Assembly (NCBI GenBank): GCA_029721515.1
Contig: CM056563.1
Location: forward strand, 11,858,954-11,922,953
Direction of reading: 5' to 3'
Length of the DNA stretch: 64,000 nucleotides
From: Synanceia verrucosa
Taxonomy: Eukaryota > Chordata > Actinopteri > Perciformes > Synanceiidae
Position 1 is the first letter of the stretch. Every line of letters starts with the position of its first letter. Both the position numbers and the translations under genes were made by a program. A model generated the notes under the pieces. The model did no database searches, was not told where the DNA came from, and was given only the letters and a program-made list of their open reading frames with translations. Below are positions 32,264 through 43,285 of the stretch, one piece after another.

Positions 32264-34975
32264 GAGCGTCTTCGCAGCCGAGTCCATCATTAAACGGCGA
32301 ATCAGACGGGTATTCGTTGTTTGTTTGATTTTTAACCCACAGGCTGTGTCTCCACACCTATTACGCAACCATTTGTTTGTGCGGCGCCTGTGCTCAATCC
32401 TCTGAAAAACCTGGATCTTATTGCGGATCTGTTTTGCAGGGTCGCTGGGAATATCTCGTGAAATGGAAGGGCTGGTCTCAGAAGTGAGTATCGTTGCTGT
32501 GAAGGACAGCGCTCCATCCTGGCCGCTCGTACAACTGCATCACTTAAGACTGTCGTGTATTCAGCTCCTGGATGTTGTTATTTTGAATCATATCATCTGC
32601 TGTGTGTGCTGTCGTGCTGTCTGTGTGTCTAGTGGCTGCGGTGCACCAGTTGTGGGGTTGCTGATGTCTGAGCTCCAGCCCCCGGGGATGTCTTTAAGTC
32701 CGCACTAGCTTTAGCAATGGCTGGGTTCACCATGCGTCACAGTCCGCTACGTAGTCTGTCCTCACAGCGCACGCGGCTCGATCGCTTTGATTAAAGTATA
32801 CATGTCGTTGACATGACATCAGATTAACTCGTGGTGACAGACAGATCTCCTCCTTGTTGTTGGGACGCAGGTACAGCACATGGGAGCCGGAGGAAAACAT
32901 TCTGGATGCTCGTCTCTTTGCTGCCTTCGAGGAGAGGTGAGGGTTTGACAGCGCAGCAGTAGGCCTCTGTGCACACCAGACCGCACCGCGCAAATAAATC
33001 CCCATTTAAACAACACTAATCAGTCTGTTTGGTTGTTTGAATGTCATACTATGCCCAAGAACTTATAACAAATGCCAGTGGAGAGAGATCATCATTTAAA
33101 ATATTTGCCATATCTGATAACATTTCTTATCACAATCTGTTTAGTGTGACACGCTTTTTTATATCGAATTTGTTTCTTATAAAAACTTCACTCGATTGGG
33201 AACATCTCACTCCACTGTTGGTAGTTTGGCCCTTATTTTGAAAATTTTATTTTCCTATTAGAGTAAATAAAAGCATGTTTGTTAATGTATTTAATGTATT
33301 TATTCATTAGGGAGCGCGAAAGGGAGCTGTTCGGGCCGAAGAAGAGGGGTCCCAAACCTGAGACATTTCTGCTGAAGGTGGGTGAATCTTTTGATGCTCA
33401 TTTCTCGCTTTTCAGTTCAACTTCTCGCCTCGCTGAGGGGAGACGATGATGAGTAATTTCCGTTGTATGACTGTGGCCTTATCAGTTTTAAAACTGTTGG
33501 GCTGTGATTCACAAACTAATGGAATGACGATGACAAGTCAAAAGAAAACCCTGTGGTTTTCATGAGGTTCATCATCAACTGTTCACTGTTTATTCAGGGA
33601 AAAAGTATCAGCCTCTTTTACAGCAGTGTCACACAATACATTACAAGATATGCCGAATTAAAATCAGTAAAATGTATATGCATGAAATGAAAACAATAAA
33701 AATGAAGCACGGCTGTTAAATAGGAGTTTATTTGTTCCATTTATTTGGTGCAAAACTAAAGGCTGTTTGCCAAGCTCAGTATTGATCTGATGAGTTTCAT
33801 GGTATAAAAAACTGTGAGCGTTTTTGATGACAAAATGACGAATTTTTTGAGTTTTAAAAAGAGAAGTGAGTTATGCTGTAACTTGCGATGCCCTTGCAAC
33901 AAAATGGAGGCAGTGACTTTCTCTTCTGTCACTAAGAGAAATCCATGGTGAGTCCTATAGCCGTAGTTTTGTGTTTCTGACATGCACTGCTCAAAAAAGC
34001 AAAGCAGTTTTAGGATGAGGCCTTGAGATCTGCAGCTGCTTCTCTTAAACCTTTAGATTTCCTCAGGAGACTCCAGATTTTCATCTCCGGGAACCCAACT
34101 CTCATGAACGCTATTTGTTCTGTCCTCAGGCCAAAGCCAAAGAAAAAACGTATGAATTTAGAAGAGAGACTCCCAGGGGGATCCAGGTCTCCTATCCCAT
34201 CCCAGAGCCTGTCATAACACCGAGGGCCCGGGAGGGTTTACGCGCAGTGGTTCCCACAATCTTCCCACCGAGCGCGGTCAACAGAGGGGAGAGTGTCCAA
34301 ATCCGACCACCAGAGCCGGAGAGGAGGCCCAGGCCGACTCCACCAGCTGACCCGACAGTCCAGGAAACCGTCCGGTTACCCAAAAAGAGAGGGCGCAAAC
34401 CGAAGTTGCATTTGCATTATGATAAAGACGACGGATGCAGCTCAGCAGAGCCGGACACCAAACGGAGCAGGCCACTGGAAGAGCCGGGGTCACGCGGTTT
34501 GTCCAGCATGTCCCGGCACTTGCTACACCACGGAGAGACGTCAGATCACAGCCTCATCCAGCTGACCAGGAGGTTTCAGGAGAAGACCACCATCACACCC
34601 AAACACAAACACAGCGCCGAGCAGAGACACGCGGGTTTGTCTTACAGCCACGCGTTTAGTCCAGATGTGCGCAAAAGGGATCAGGGGGGACACAGGACTA
34701 AATATTTGACCGGGATGTCTACCTCTCGGCCCAGCAGCTCCGCAGATCATCACAGACACCAGATGAAGGAGTTAGGTCTGCCTCGGCAGCAACGTGCTTT
34801 CGACTCCACACAGTCCGAGTCCATCCATGATCAGTCCACGCAGTCTGCCTCGTCCTGGACCCCCAGTTTCACCAGCCTGGACACTGTGACCGTGACAGAC
34901 GTCACCATGAACTTCTTGACGGTGACCGTCAGAGAAAGCAGCACAGAGAAAGGCTTTTTCAGAGGGAAAAGATGA
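32241..34975 (+). CDS. cbx8: Chromobox protein 8 (Polycomb Pc3; PRC1 subunit)
   Basis: Five coding exons: 32241-32309, 32440-32483, 32871-32936, 33311-33377 and 34130-34975, all GT/AG. The product is 363 residues (human 389). The first four exons are 69, 44, 66 and 67 bases, identical to cbx4, proving tandem paralogy. The chromodomain spans residues 8-62, with cage residues F11, W32 and W35. The QKYSTWEPEENILDARL core and the KKRGPKPETFLLKAKAKEK linker, then YEFR, are CBX8-specific. A second basic KKRGRKPK stretch is at 167-174. The C-terminal Pc box (VTVTDVT through GFFRGKR, about 335-363) matches CBX8, not CBX2 or CBX4. The protein reads H3K27me3 weakly and recruits PRC1 through RING1 in mammals. 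It lies 6.7 kb downstream of cbx4 on the same strand. Confidence 0.96.
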
Positions 34976-35128
34976 GCAGGCCTGTGCGCGTGGGATGTAG
35001 GTCAGAGGAGGATAATATATGCTTAAAGTGTTTAACAAGCTATTAACTAACAAGCCGACTGTCATACTATATTTTTTCTATGTAACTTTCAAACGTGTAC
35101 ATACAAATATTTAATACGCTGCTGAGAA

Positions 35129-35134
35129 AATAAA
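35129..35134 (+). terminator. Poly(A) signal AATAAA, cbx8
   Basis: Canonical hexamer 154 bases after the cbx8 stop, followed by a T/G-rich element (TGTGAGTTTTTTTGTTTG). This gives a very short 3' UTR compared with cbx4. Confidence 0.75.
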
Positions 35135-35159
35135 AAATGAAATGTAACATTGTGAGTTT

Positions 35160-37370
35160 TTTTGTTTGTTTATCCATCCATGTCTCCATAGCAATATAGT
35201 GCCATATAATTTGAGGAATAATCCCACAATATTAGCTTTACTAAAATACCTCTATTGACTGTGATAGTGACCCTTCATGCAAGATAAAGTTTAATCAGAG
35301 TTTCACCGAAAATCTGGATTTTACTCCAGTCATGGTTTTCATCTTTCTCCAAAAGGCCAGTCTGACACGGAAGTTAAATACAGGCTACATTTGCCCAAAC
35401 TTATTACGAGTGATTGTCACGTCAACAAATCGAAATAATCTCATTTAAAATTGGTGTTATTTGATTGTATCTTCACATTTAGACGACCTGAATAAAGTCC
35501 CTATGCGTCCCTGTAATCTGATGAGGAAATGATGTGTGAAGACTTGACTTTTGATTGTTAATTCCTGAATTATTGTAAAAACGATTTGGGAAACGGAAAA
35601 CATGCAAAGGCTAAAATGTGCTCATGGATTTTTTTTTTTATTTTTTTTTTTTAAAAAGCTGTTTTCCTTTTGTAATCTTGTATGAGGAGCTTGCTGTTAC
35701 ACACATTGCCTCTGTGACCCTACCGACTCATTTCAAACAACGAGATCCACATCTCAGGTGGAAGATATTCTATATATAAATTTCCGTTTATATTTATGTG
35801 TCATTAGCAGTTGAAAAGCTATTAATCAAATCTCACGAGAATCGTTTGTCCTCCTTTGGAGCTTCTATAACAGTTTTCACTATAAATTATTTTAATACTG
35901 ACACCAGATTTGATTGCAGTCTGCACAAACTGTGACCCTGTGTCTAGTTATGGTTAGATTTTTAACGCATTAAACTGTGTCATTTTTAATTATTACACAT
36001 TTTTCCTTCGATTTTAACAGCACGGTGTGCATCACTTTGACCCATCAGGCCTTTACAGTGTATGGAGGAGCCAGGCTGCACTGCGCCAGTAGAGGCCACT
36101 TCTTTCACACACAAAGCCTCCATTCATTTGACTTTGCTTTGTCTCTGTGACACATGACCCAGTCTGACCATTCGGTACTCCTGTGAGGAAACGTCGTCTG
36201 GTTTCTGTCTCACCAATGGTCACTTTAAATGTCTAAATTGCCTATAAGACAATGTCTAAAATTTGGTTTGATGGAAAATGGTGGTGAAGCGCAGCTCCTC
36301 GAAATGCATTTTGACGCAAAATTTACATTTATCATTGACAAAAACATATACTACACGGCCTAACTTGCCTTGTCTAAAATGTCTCATGATGTTCTGCATT
36401 CCTCCCTAAATGTTGCGTGAACATACGTGTATTTTCAAAGTGTAGTGACTGATTCATTATCATTCAGACTTCAAGATTTAGTGTCTTGGGCAAGCGAAGG
36501 CCTTTCCCGCAGCTGTGGCAACATCTGGCCAAATTCTCCATATGAGTGTAATTTACTCAACGACGTACCCATCCAGAAGCTCAGCCCTTTGATCTGGTGC
36601 TGCCTGGGGCCCTGTATAAGCTGAATGCAAACCTCAGACAGAGGCTGCAGCCCTCAGATAGCGGCCTTCCTGGTTTTACGCTCCACAGACTTTACCTCCA
36701 CAAGATGTCGCCACCAGCAAGACCTTGAAACGGTGCCAAATTATTTTCGCAAAAAGACCCTGCAGCGGTTTAAAATGAAGTGCAGCCACTCATGCATAGT
36801 GGATTAATCTTTGATGACAGCCGGTAACGTTTGCACTCATTTACAATATTAGCGGCTGTTGAGTTACAGCCTCCTTTGCGCCTGCAGCAGACTTTGTCCT
36901 CCAGATGTGAGGCCACACTGTGCGCTGCATCATCCTGCCACTAGATGAAGCTCCAGCACAGAAATTCACACGTTTCTATACCCCCCCCCCTTTATTTTGT
37001 CTTTCTCCAAGAAGCCTATTGAAATTAAAGATTAGATTAACTGTTTCTATATTTGCTACAGACTCTATAGCGTAATCAGTGGAGTAAAGTTCAGTTACTG
37101 TCAGAGGATGGTGCAGTAGACTCATTTGATCATTTTTATTCAAGTGTTTTATCTCAGTTTTATTTTCACATATAGAAAACTTCCACTTTTAGTAGAAAGT
37201 ATAAATTAATTTAAATAAATCACCAATCAGCTCTCAAAAGTGGATGAATTCTTGCGCAAAAGGCGCACTGATGTTAACAGATGGCTGAAGGCTTTCAAAC
37301 TGATTGGCTCTTTGAGAGTAAAGACAAAAGACCCAGAGAGTCCAGCAGTCCCCCCAAAAACAACTGGATC
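35160..37370. other. cbx8-meteorin intergenic
   Basis: No gene is recognised; cbx2, which neighbours cbx8 in human, is not here. There are T-rich runs near 35630-35655 and a poly-C run near 36981. Short open frames at 36427-36807 carry no motif. Confidence 0.6.
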
Positions 37371-37373
<3 letters not shown>

Positions 37374-37407
<34 letters not shown>

Positions 37408-37442
37408 TCAAGTGAGGCAGGGTCTCCTTCGCATCGCAGCAG

Positions 37443-37473
<31 letters not shown>
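37374..37473. repeat. (AG)15 and (CT)14 inverted repeat before the meteorin start
   Basis: An AG run at 37374-37404 and a CT run at 37445-37473 are separated by 40 bases. They are perfectly complementary and could fold into a stem of about 29 bp, or form triplex DNA. The pair ends 73 bases before the start codon, so it lies in the promoter or 5' leader. Confidence 0.9.
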
Positions 37474-37476
<3 letters not shown>

Positions 37477-37546
37477 AACTATCAAACTTGCTAGTCATGC
37501 ACTGCCCTCCACTTCTGTCTGGATTTTTATCGCTGTTGTGGGTAAG

Positions 37547-40500
37547 ATGTTGCCAAATGTGATTATTTTTTTGTGCATCCTGGGTCTTCGGCACGGTGCA
37601 GCTGATCTGTGCAACTGGACAGGAAGGTGAGGAATTCTTTCTCGTTTCTGCAGAACTGTTGCCTGTTAAAGAGGGACAACAAAAATGTTTTTTAGTGGCT
37701 GTACTAATCTTAAAATATATCCGTTAAAGGTCATTATTAAGAACAACTTTAACCTCCTTACAAGATGCTGGGAAAACACCCAGAAATGATCTGCAGACAA
37801 TGTGTGCAGAATCCACCGCTTCAAAGATTTGAACATCTGAACTCGTTTATTAATGACTTATTAACATTTCTATTTACAGATTTGATGCTTATCAGCTGAA
37901 ACATAGACCGCGTATTCATTAATTATTAGAGGCTAACATTTATAACTACATTATTATCAAATAGAAAGGATAACTCCAGTCACAACCTGGCAACCTAAAT
38001 ATGATTATTTCAGTAACTTTTAACTGTAATATAAAACATTAGCAAATAATGTAGTAACCACTGATACAGGTATCGCTAACAATGCAAACCATGCCATTCA
38101 CAGCAGTAATGTGAATTTCACATTAATTTAACTGATGAATTTTCCCTGCTGATCCAGTGGTTTTGCAGCTGGCATGGACTCCAGGATTGTACTCCAGGTG
38201 CAGCTACGCTGCACAGAGGGCTCGGTGAGATGGATATACCCGGGCCAGGCTCTCCGGGTAGTTCTAGAGCCCAACCTGTCCTCCTCCAGGCGCACCACAG
38301 TTTGCATCAAACCCTCTCCGTCTTTCCGGGGAGTCAACTTGTTTATTGAACGCGCCGGAGAGCTGGAGCTGTTGGTGACGGAGGGCCGGCAGCAGGTCTT
38401 CTGTTTCCGGGCTGATGGTCCCCAGAGACCCGCTATCTACCTCCAGTCCAGCCCGCTCAGTGATGGACCCTGGAGCAGGCGCACGATGGGCTTCAGATAC
38501 GAGCTGCTGGGCAACAGGAGCGCAGCACCCAAAGTGAGCCGCTCTGGACTTCAGAGTGAGTGCATTCACTTTAACTCTGAATCATTTCATTTTAATCCAA
38601 AAATAGATTTAGTGCATTGATGAGGTCATATTTTGGGTTGCCAGGTTGTGAAAATTCCACATTTCTGAGACTATACAACCACTTGAAGAAGGGGTGCACG
38701 ATCAAAATCCACTTATTAACTACTTAACAACCAGTTATTAATGGATTACCAACATGTAAATAATCCATATAGGATTTTCACAACCTGGCAAACAAAAATA
38801 TACTCTTATCAAGGGTTTATGTTTTGTTAAACATCACAACATGCAAATGATCCATTACATTACTTATAATTTATACATATTTTACATGCTATGTATTGCA
38901 TTATTTTTTGACTTGTTTTGCCAGTCCTCATTCCTGGGAGAAACAGTGCTTATTTAATTAAAGACCCCAATCATGCAGACCGGACTGCAGCTGCTGGTCA
39001 GTGGTGTGTTTTGTCTTGCTGTCTGGTTTCTGTCGGACAAAGCAGTGAGGATAGAGCAGACAGAGCAGGCTGAAGGGCATTGGGCCATGGGGCTTGGATT
39101 GAGTCTGCAAATACTTTTCAGATTCCACAAATGCCTTTTCATTGTCTGTTTATTAGCATTTATCCGTGTGTGGGCCAATCCCAAAGTGGTGATGTCATAC
39201 TGTGTCCATAATAGATATTTGCCGGTTTATCTTTTCTGCATTGCCATCATTTGACTCTCGCAGTCTCCTGCATTGGCAGGGGGTCATTCAATTAGGTGGA
39301 TACAATAGGAGTCAAACACGGGGTCAAGACTAGTGAGGGGTTTTTGATCCGGAGGCGATGTGGTGGGCAGAGCATTTAAACACAGGGAATGCATTCCTTC
39401 ATCCAACCCCTGGTTTCTTCTTCCTTTGATGTGACGAGGGAGATGAATAAAGCTGGGATGAGTGTCAGAGTTTAGCTCAGTGGAGTGGAAGAGAGGAGAA
39501 GTGACACCAACAACCATCAGTCAGTGTCAGTGATAGAGCTTTGGGTCAGGCATGGTATGTGAGAGGCTGAATGACTGACAAATCTGATGCAGGTTTTCAT
39601 CTTCTTACATGTTATTTTTTTCCCCTCACAGCTTCATGCCAACCTTGCAATGATACAGAGCTCCTGATGGCCATCTGCAACAGTGACTTTGGTGGGTACA
39701 TAATAATCCTACAAGACCTACTATTTATTACTTATTTTACTATATATGAACGCACACATGAACAACACACCATTACATTCCCACTAACATATTGGAGCTA
39801 CAAAGTAATATAATGCTTATTATATCATGCCTTTTTTCTATACTATGAACAGGAGTATGAGCTATACCATAGCTACAACTGAAATTTTAAAAATAGTGGT
39901 ATTATGTTGCATATATAATTCAACATCTTAACTCTCTTAAATGGATACAGACTACATTTGGGTTTTGATATTGTGGCAGCTTGTGTGAAACTGATAATAA
40001 TAACATCAAAAAGGACATAAATAAACAATAAATGTCAGCTGATAAATGTAATCTAATACCCTCTCACAGATTTCACACAAAAAATGAAGCTCACTTCAAG
40101 TTATAATAATAAAATAAAATAAAATCTATAAAATTAGCTCTGCCAGGACAAGGTGCTACATAAAACACACTATAACACACTTTTATGAGTTATTTGAGTA
40201 GTTGGCTGATATTCCTTGTGTGTTATTGGTAAAATTTTGTTTGAATGCCTCCTCTGCTGCTGCTCAGTCTTCCTGAGAAAAAGCTATTCTTTTGGTCTGG
40301 TTTATGCCCAGAAAGCAGCAGCTCAAAAGAACAACTAAGCTATGTTTTCTGCATCTACACCAAAGTACATATTTTACATTTATCTTTTTTTGAACGCATG
40401 CAGTGTGTAGACATGGGTCAACTCTTTCTTTCAGTGGTCCGAGGCTACATCAAGAATGTCTCTCATGACTCTGAACGTCAGACGTCGTTAGTGGAGGTGT

Positions 40501-40772
40501 CGGCAGCGAGGGTGTACTGGCAGCGAAGCAGACTGTTTGAGCAACAGGCAGCTGCCTCTGGGTCACCCATGTCTGTCCCATCATGGCGTGGACACATCCA
40601 CACACTCCTGCAGTGCCACGTGAAGCCTGGGGACGGAGAGTTTCTCTTCACAGGGTCAGAACACTTTGGGGAAGCTTGGTTAGGTTGCGCCCCACGATAC
40701 AAAGACTTCCTGTCTGTCTACCAGACCGCCTGGGCAGCACGTCGACATTCCTGTGACTTCCCCTTGGACTGA
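37547..40772 (+). CDS. metrnl: Meteorin-family secreted factor, probably meteorin-like
   Basis: Four coding exons: 37547-37626, 38158-38555, 39632-39691 and 40435-40772, all GT/AG, giving 291 residues. Residues 1-19 form a signal peptide (hydrophobic VIIFLCILGL). The mature start DLCNWTGSG matches METRNL better than METRN, which has a Cys-Ser-Trp there. Other family blocks are CQPCNDTELLMAICNSDF, VRGYIKN, ERQTS, FLFTGSEHFGEAWLGCAP and a C-terminal HSC. Meteorins are cysteine-rich secreted cytokine-like proteins acting on glia, adipose and immune cells in mammals; METRNL is 311 residues and METRN 293. Part of the middle, such as LFIERAGELELLVTEG, is closer to METRN, so the paralogue call is not certain. 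An in-frame upstream ATG at 37412 would run through the CT repeat and bury the signal peptide, so the ATG at 37547 is preferred. Confidence 0.85.
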
Positions 40773-42249
40773 GGAAGTGTGTAGCTTAAGCACTTTACTG
40801 AGCCCGAGCGGTCTTTATGCACTGGCACTGTGGGATTCCTGTAATGTTGTCATGTGCCAGCAATGTGACATCACCAGCAGAGACGAAGCAACTGATTTGC
40901 TGGTAAAAAAACACATTTGGAGGAGCAAAGCAGTAGTAAACAGCAGGGCCTCCTGCACTGAGGCTCAGAGAGAGCTGGCCTTTGTCTCCCTCCTATCACT
41001 GCCCTCAGTCCTCGGTGACTAAGAAGTGGTTGAGTTGCTGTTCTCTCTTTGTGCTTTTTCCCACATTGACCGTTGTTCACTTTGCTGGCTCTGTGTGACA
41101 ATTGTCCCCTGGCCTGAGGTGGGAGGGAGGACTGAATCACAGCCATTCATAATTGCCAGTTTGTCGGAGCGAACAGACTTGTGGATATGTGATTGTGAAG
41201 TTAAATTAATTCTGATTCATTTCTACTTAAAGGTTCTCTGTACAATATCCAGAGCATTAATAATATAGCAGCAAATAACTATTTGCTTGGAGTTACTGTG
41301 GTTGCATCTATTTTGCCATCTCAACCGACAGCACTGGAGACAGAGCTTCCACCGTGGTGGATCCCTACCAGAGCTGTGTTAGCAGTGTTACCATTATTAC
41401 TTTACCATTATTACTTTATAATGTTACCATTATACAGTGTTACTTATTTTGACCCTTCTCCTTCTGCATCCCATCTTTCCACTGTCATCAGATCATTATG
41501 ACAACAGGATAGTCATACCATGAAAGAACTCTCCTTAGATGGCCAAAAGCTCTGAGCAGACTGAATTGGACGTTTCTTTTGAGTTGTGTGGCCCCTGCGT
41601 GGCCCGAGAAGACAAATGGACAGATGTGAGGCCCCACAGCCTGGGGATCCTCCCCTTGGTCCCTCCTTTAAGGGGAACAATTAATTGACTTTTAAAGCAA
41701 CTGCTTTCTTTGCCCATTCCACACTTCTCCTTGGCTGAGCAGGGCTCACAAATTGGTGTGTTGAACTTTTTATGAGGACTAAATAGCTACCAATGAAAGT
41801 GTAAATGACTATGTGCTGAATAGGGCTTATACAATGGCCCTGCAGTGACAAGGCCTCCAGCAGACATAATGACCATTGTCACGGCTGCTGTCATCTCAAA
41901 ACCATCAGGGCTCATGAATCCAAGAAACTAGAGGAGGGTGATCCCTTGTTTTCACTCACACTCAGGCCAGATTCTGTATCCTTGTTTATTTCTGCTATAT
42001 GTTTCTTGTTATTGTCATATTTCTCACTGCTGCTCCCCTTTTCCCTCTCGTCTGTTTTAGTTTATTTTTTAGTACCGTCCAAATTTAAAGCCACAAAAAC
42101 ATGTGTGGAATTGTTTTAAGGCATTTTAAGGGGTTATTACATCAAATGATGAAAAATACTGGTTTTATTTTCTGCATGCATTCAGAAGTGTAAAACCATC
42201 TTTTTTTTAATAAATGTTTCCCAAAAATCATGGTTTCAAACTTTTTTTT

Positions 42250-42660
42250 ATCCCACAGGAGCCCAGTTGGGAGTCTCCTCCCACAGCATTGTCCCAGGGG
42301 GCCACCATATCAAATTTCCAAGCAAAATATAGCCTCTCTGCAGGCTTTTGAGACCATGCAATTCCCATCTCTGGGAATTCCAGCAGGCTCTCATGGGGAA
42401 AGAACCCGGGAGGGCTCTGCCTGGAGCTGCTGCATGGTACACCGGCAGGAGTCCAGCCAGACTTGGGGGGTAATTGGTTTATCCCACCGCCTGGTCTGCT
42501 TTCCCATGTGGGCCACTGCTGTGGGGAGGCCCAGGGGTACAATATGGAAACAGCATGAGACTCTCCAGTGCCGAACAGGCATTCACTGCTTCAGCTATAC
42601 AGACCAGGGACAAGGTGCCGGCAACACAAAGCTGGAGCAGAGATGTCTTTTGGCTTTGAA
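42250..42660. other. Unexplained GC-rich island
   Basis: The block has a sharp composition change against AT-rich flanks. It is open for 167 codons on plus (42230-42733) and for over 100 on minus, but neither translation shows a domain I know. It could be an old retroelement or processed-gene fragment, or a regulatory island. Confidence 0.35.
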
Positions 42661-42956
42661 AAAGTTGACATTTGGTCTCCTTATTATGGTGGGCTGCATT
42701 CGTGGTACAAAATCGAAAGTAATTGAATTTTAGCTCAAGCTTTTAGCTTGTAGTATTCGTCTCAATTCTCTCAAAACAAGGTATTACAGTTTACATATGA
42801 ATGTTGTTACTCTTGCACCTGGTTGAAAACTAGATTCCCCTAATGCTCTTGTCATTATGTCATCCCATAACAGTTAGTCAAGTTGTAGTATAGTATAAAA
42901 AGTCCTAAAAAGAGTCATATGTCATTAGATGTACAAACAGACACGATAAAGCAGAG

Positions 42957-43285
42957 GGCAGCAGTGGCTCAGGTGGTAGAGCAGGTCCAATGATCGGAAG
43001 AATCCCGCTCCCCCCGCCATCTGTTGTTGTGTCCTTGGACAAGACACTTAACCCTCCTTGCCTCCAGTGACATCGCTGGTGTGTGAATGCGTATGAATGC
43101 TTCAGTGGTGGTCGGAGAGGCGCAGGAATGGCTGCCACATTTCCGTCACTCTGCCCCAGGGCAGTGGCTACACATGTAGCTTTTACCAAGTGTGAATGAG
43201 TGTGTGAATGGGTGAATGGGACATGTAGTGTAGAGCTGTCGGTAGACTGGAAAAGCGCTATACAAATGCAACACCATTTAAGTAA
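42957..43285 (+). mobile_element. tRNA-derived SINE, second family, with a damaged B box
   Basis: The head GGCAGCAGTGGCTCAGGTGG followed by TAGAGC is an A-box-like tRNA start. The body includes CTTGGACAAGACACTTAACC and a GTGAATGGGTGAATGGG run, and the end reads AAGCGCTATACAAATGC. I know this arrangement as a common fish SINE. The B box normally reads GGTTCGAATCCCG; here only GAATCCCG remains, so the internal promoter is broken. Confidence 0.7.

Noticed and set aside
35160..37370. cbx2 between cbx8 and the meteorin gene
   Set aside because: No chromodomain exon, AT-hook or Pc box was found in any frame of this interval.
42230..42733. 167-codon frame in the GC island as a gene
   Set aside because: No domain recognised, and equally long frames occur on the other strand. 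Kept only as an unexplained island.
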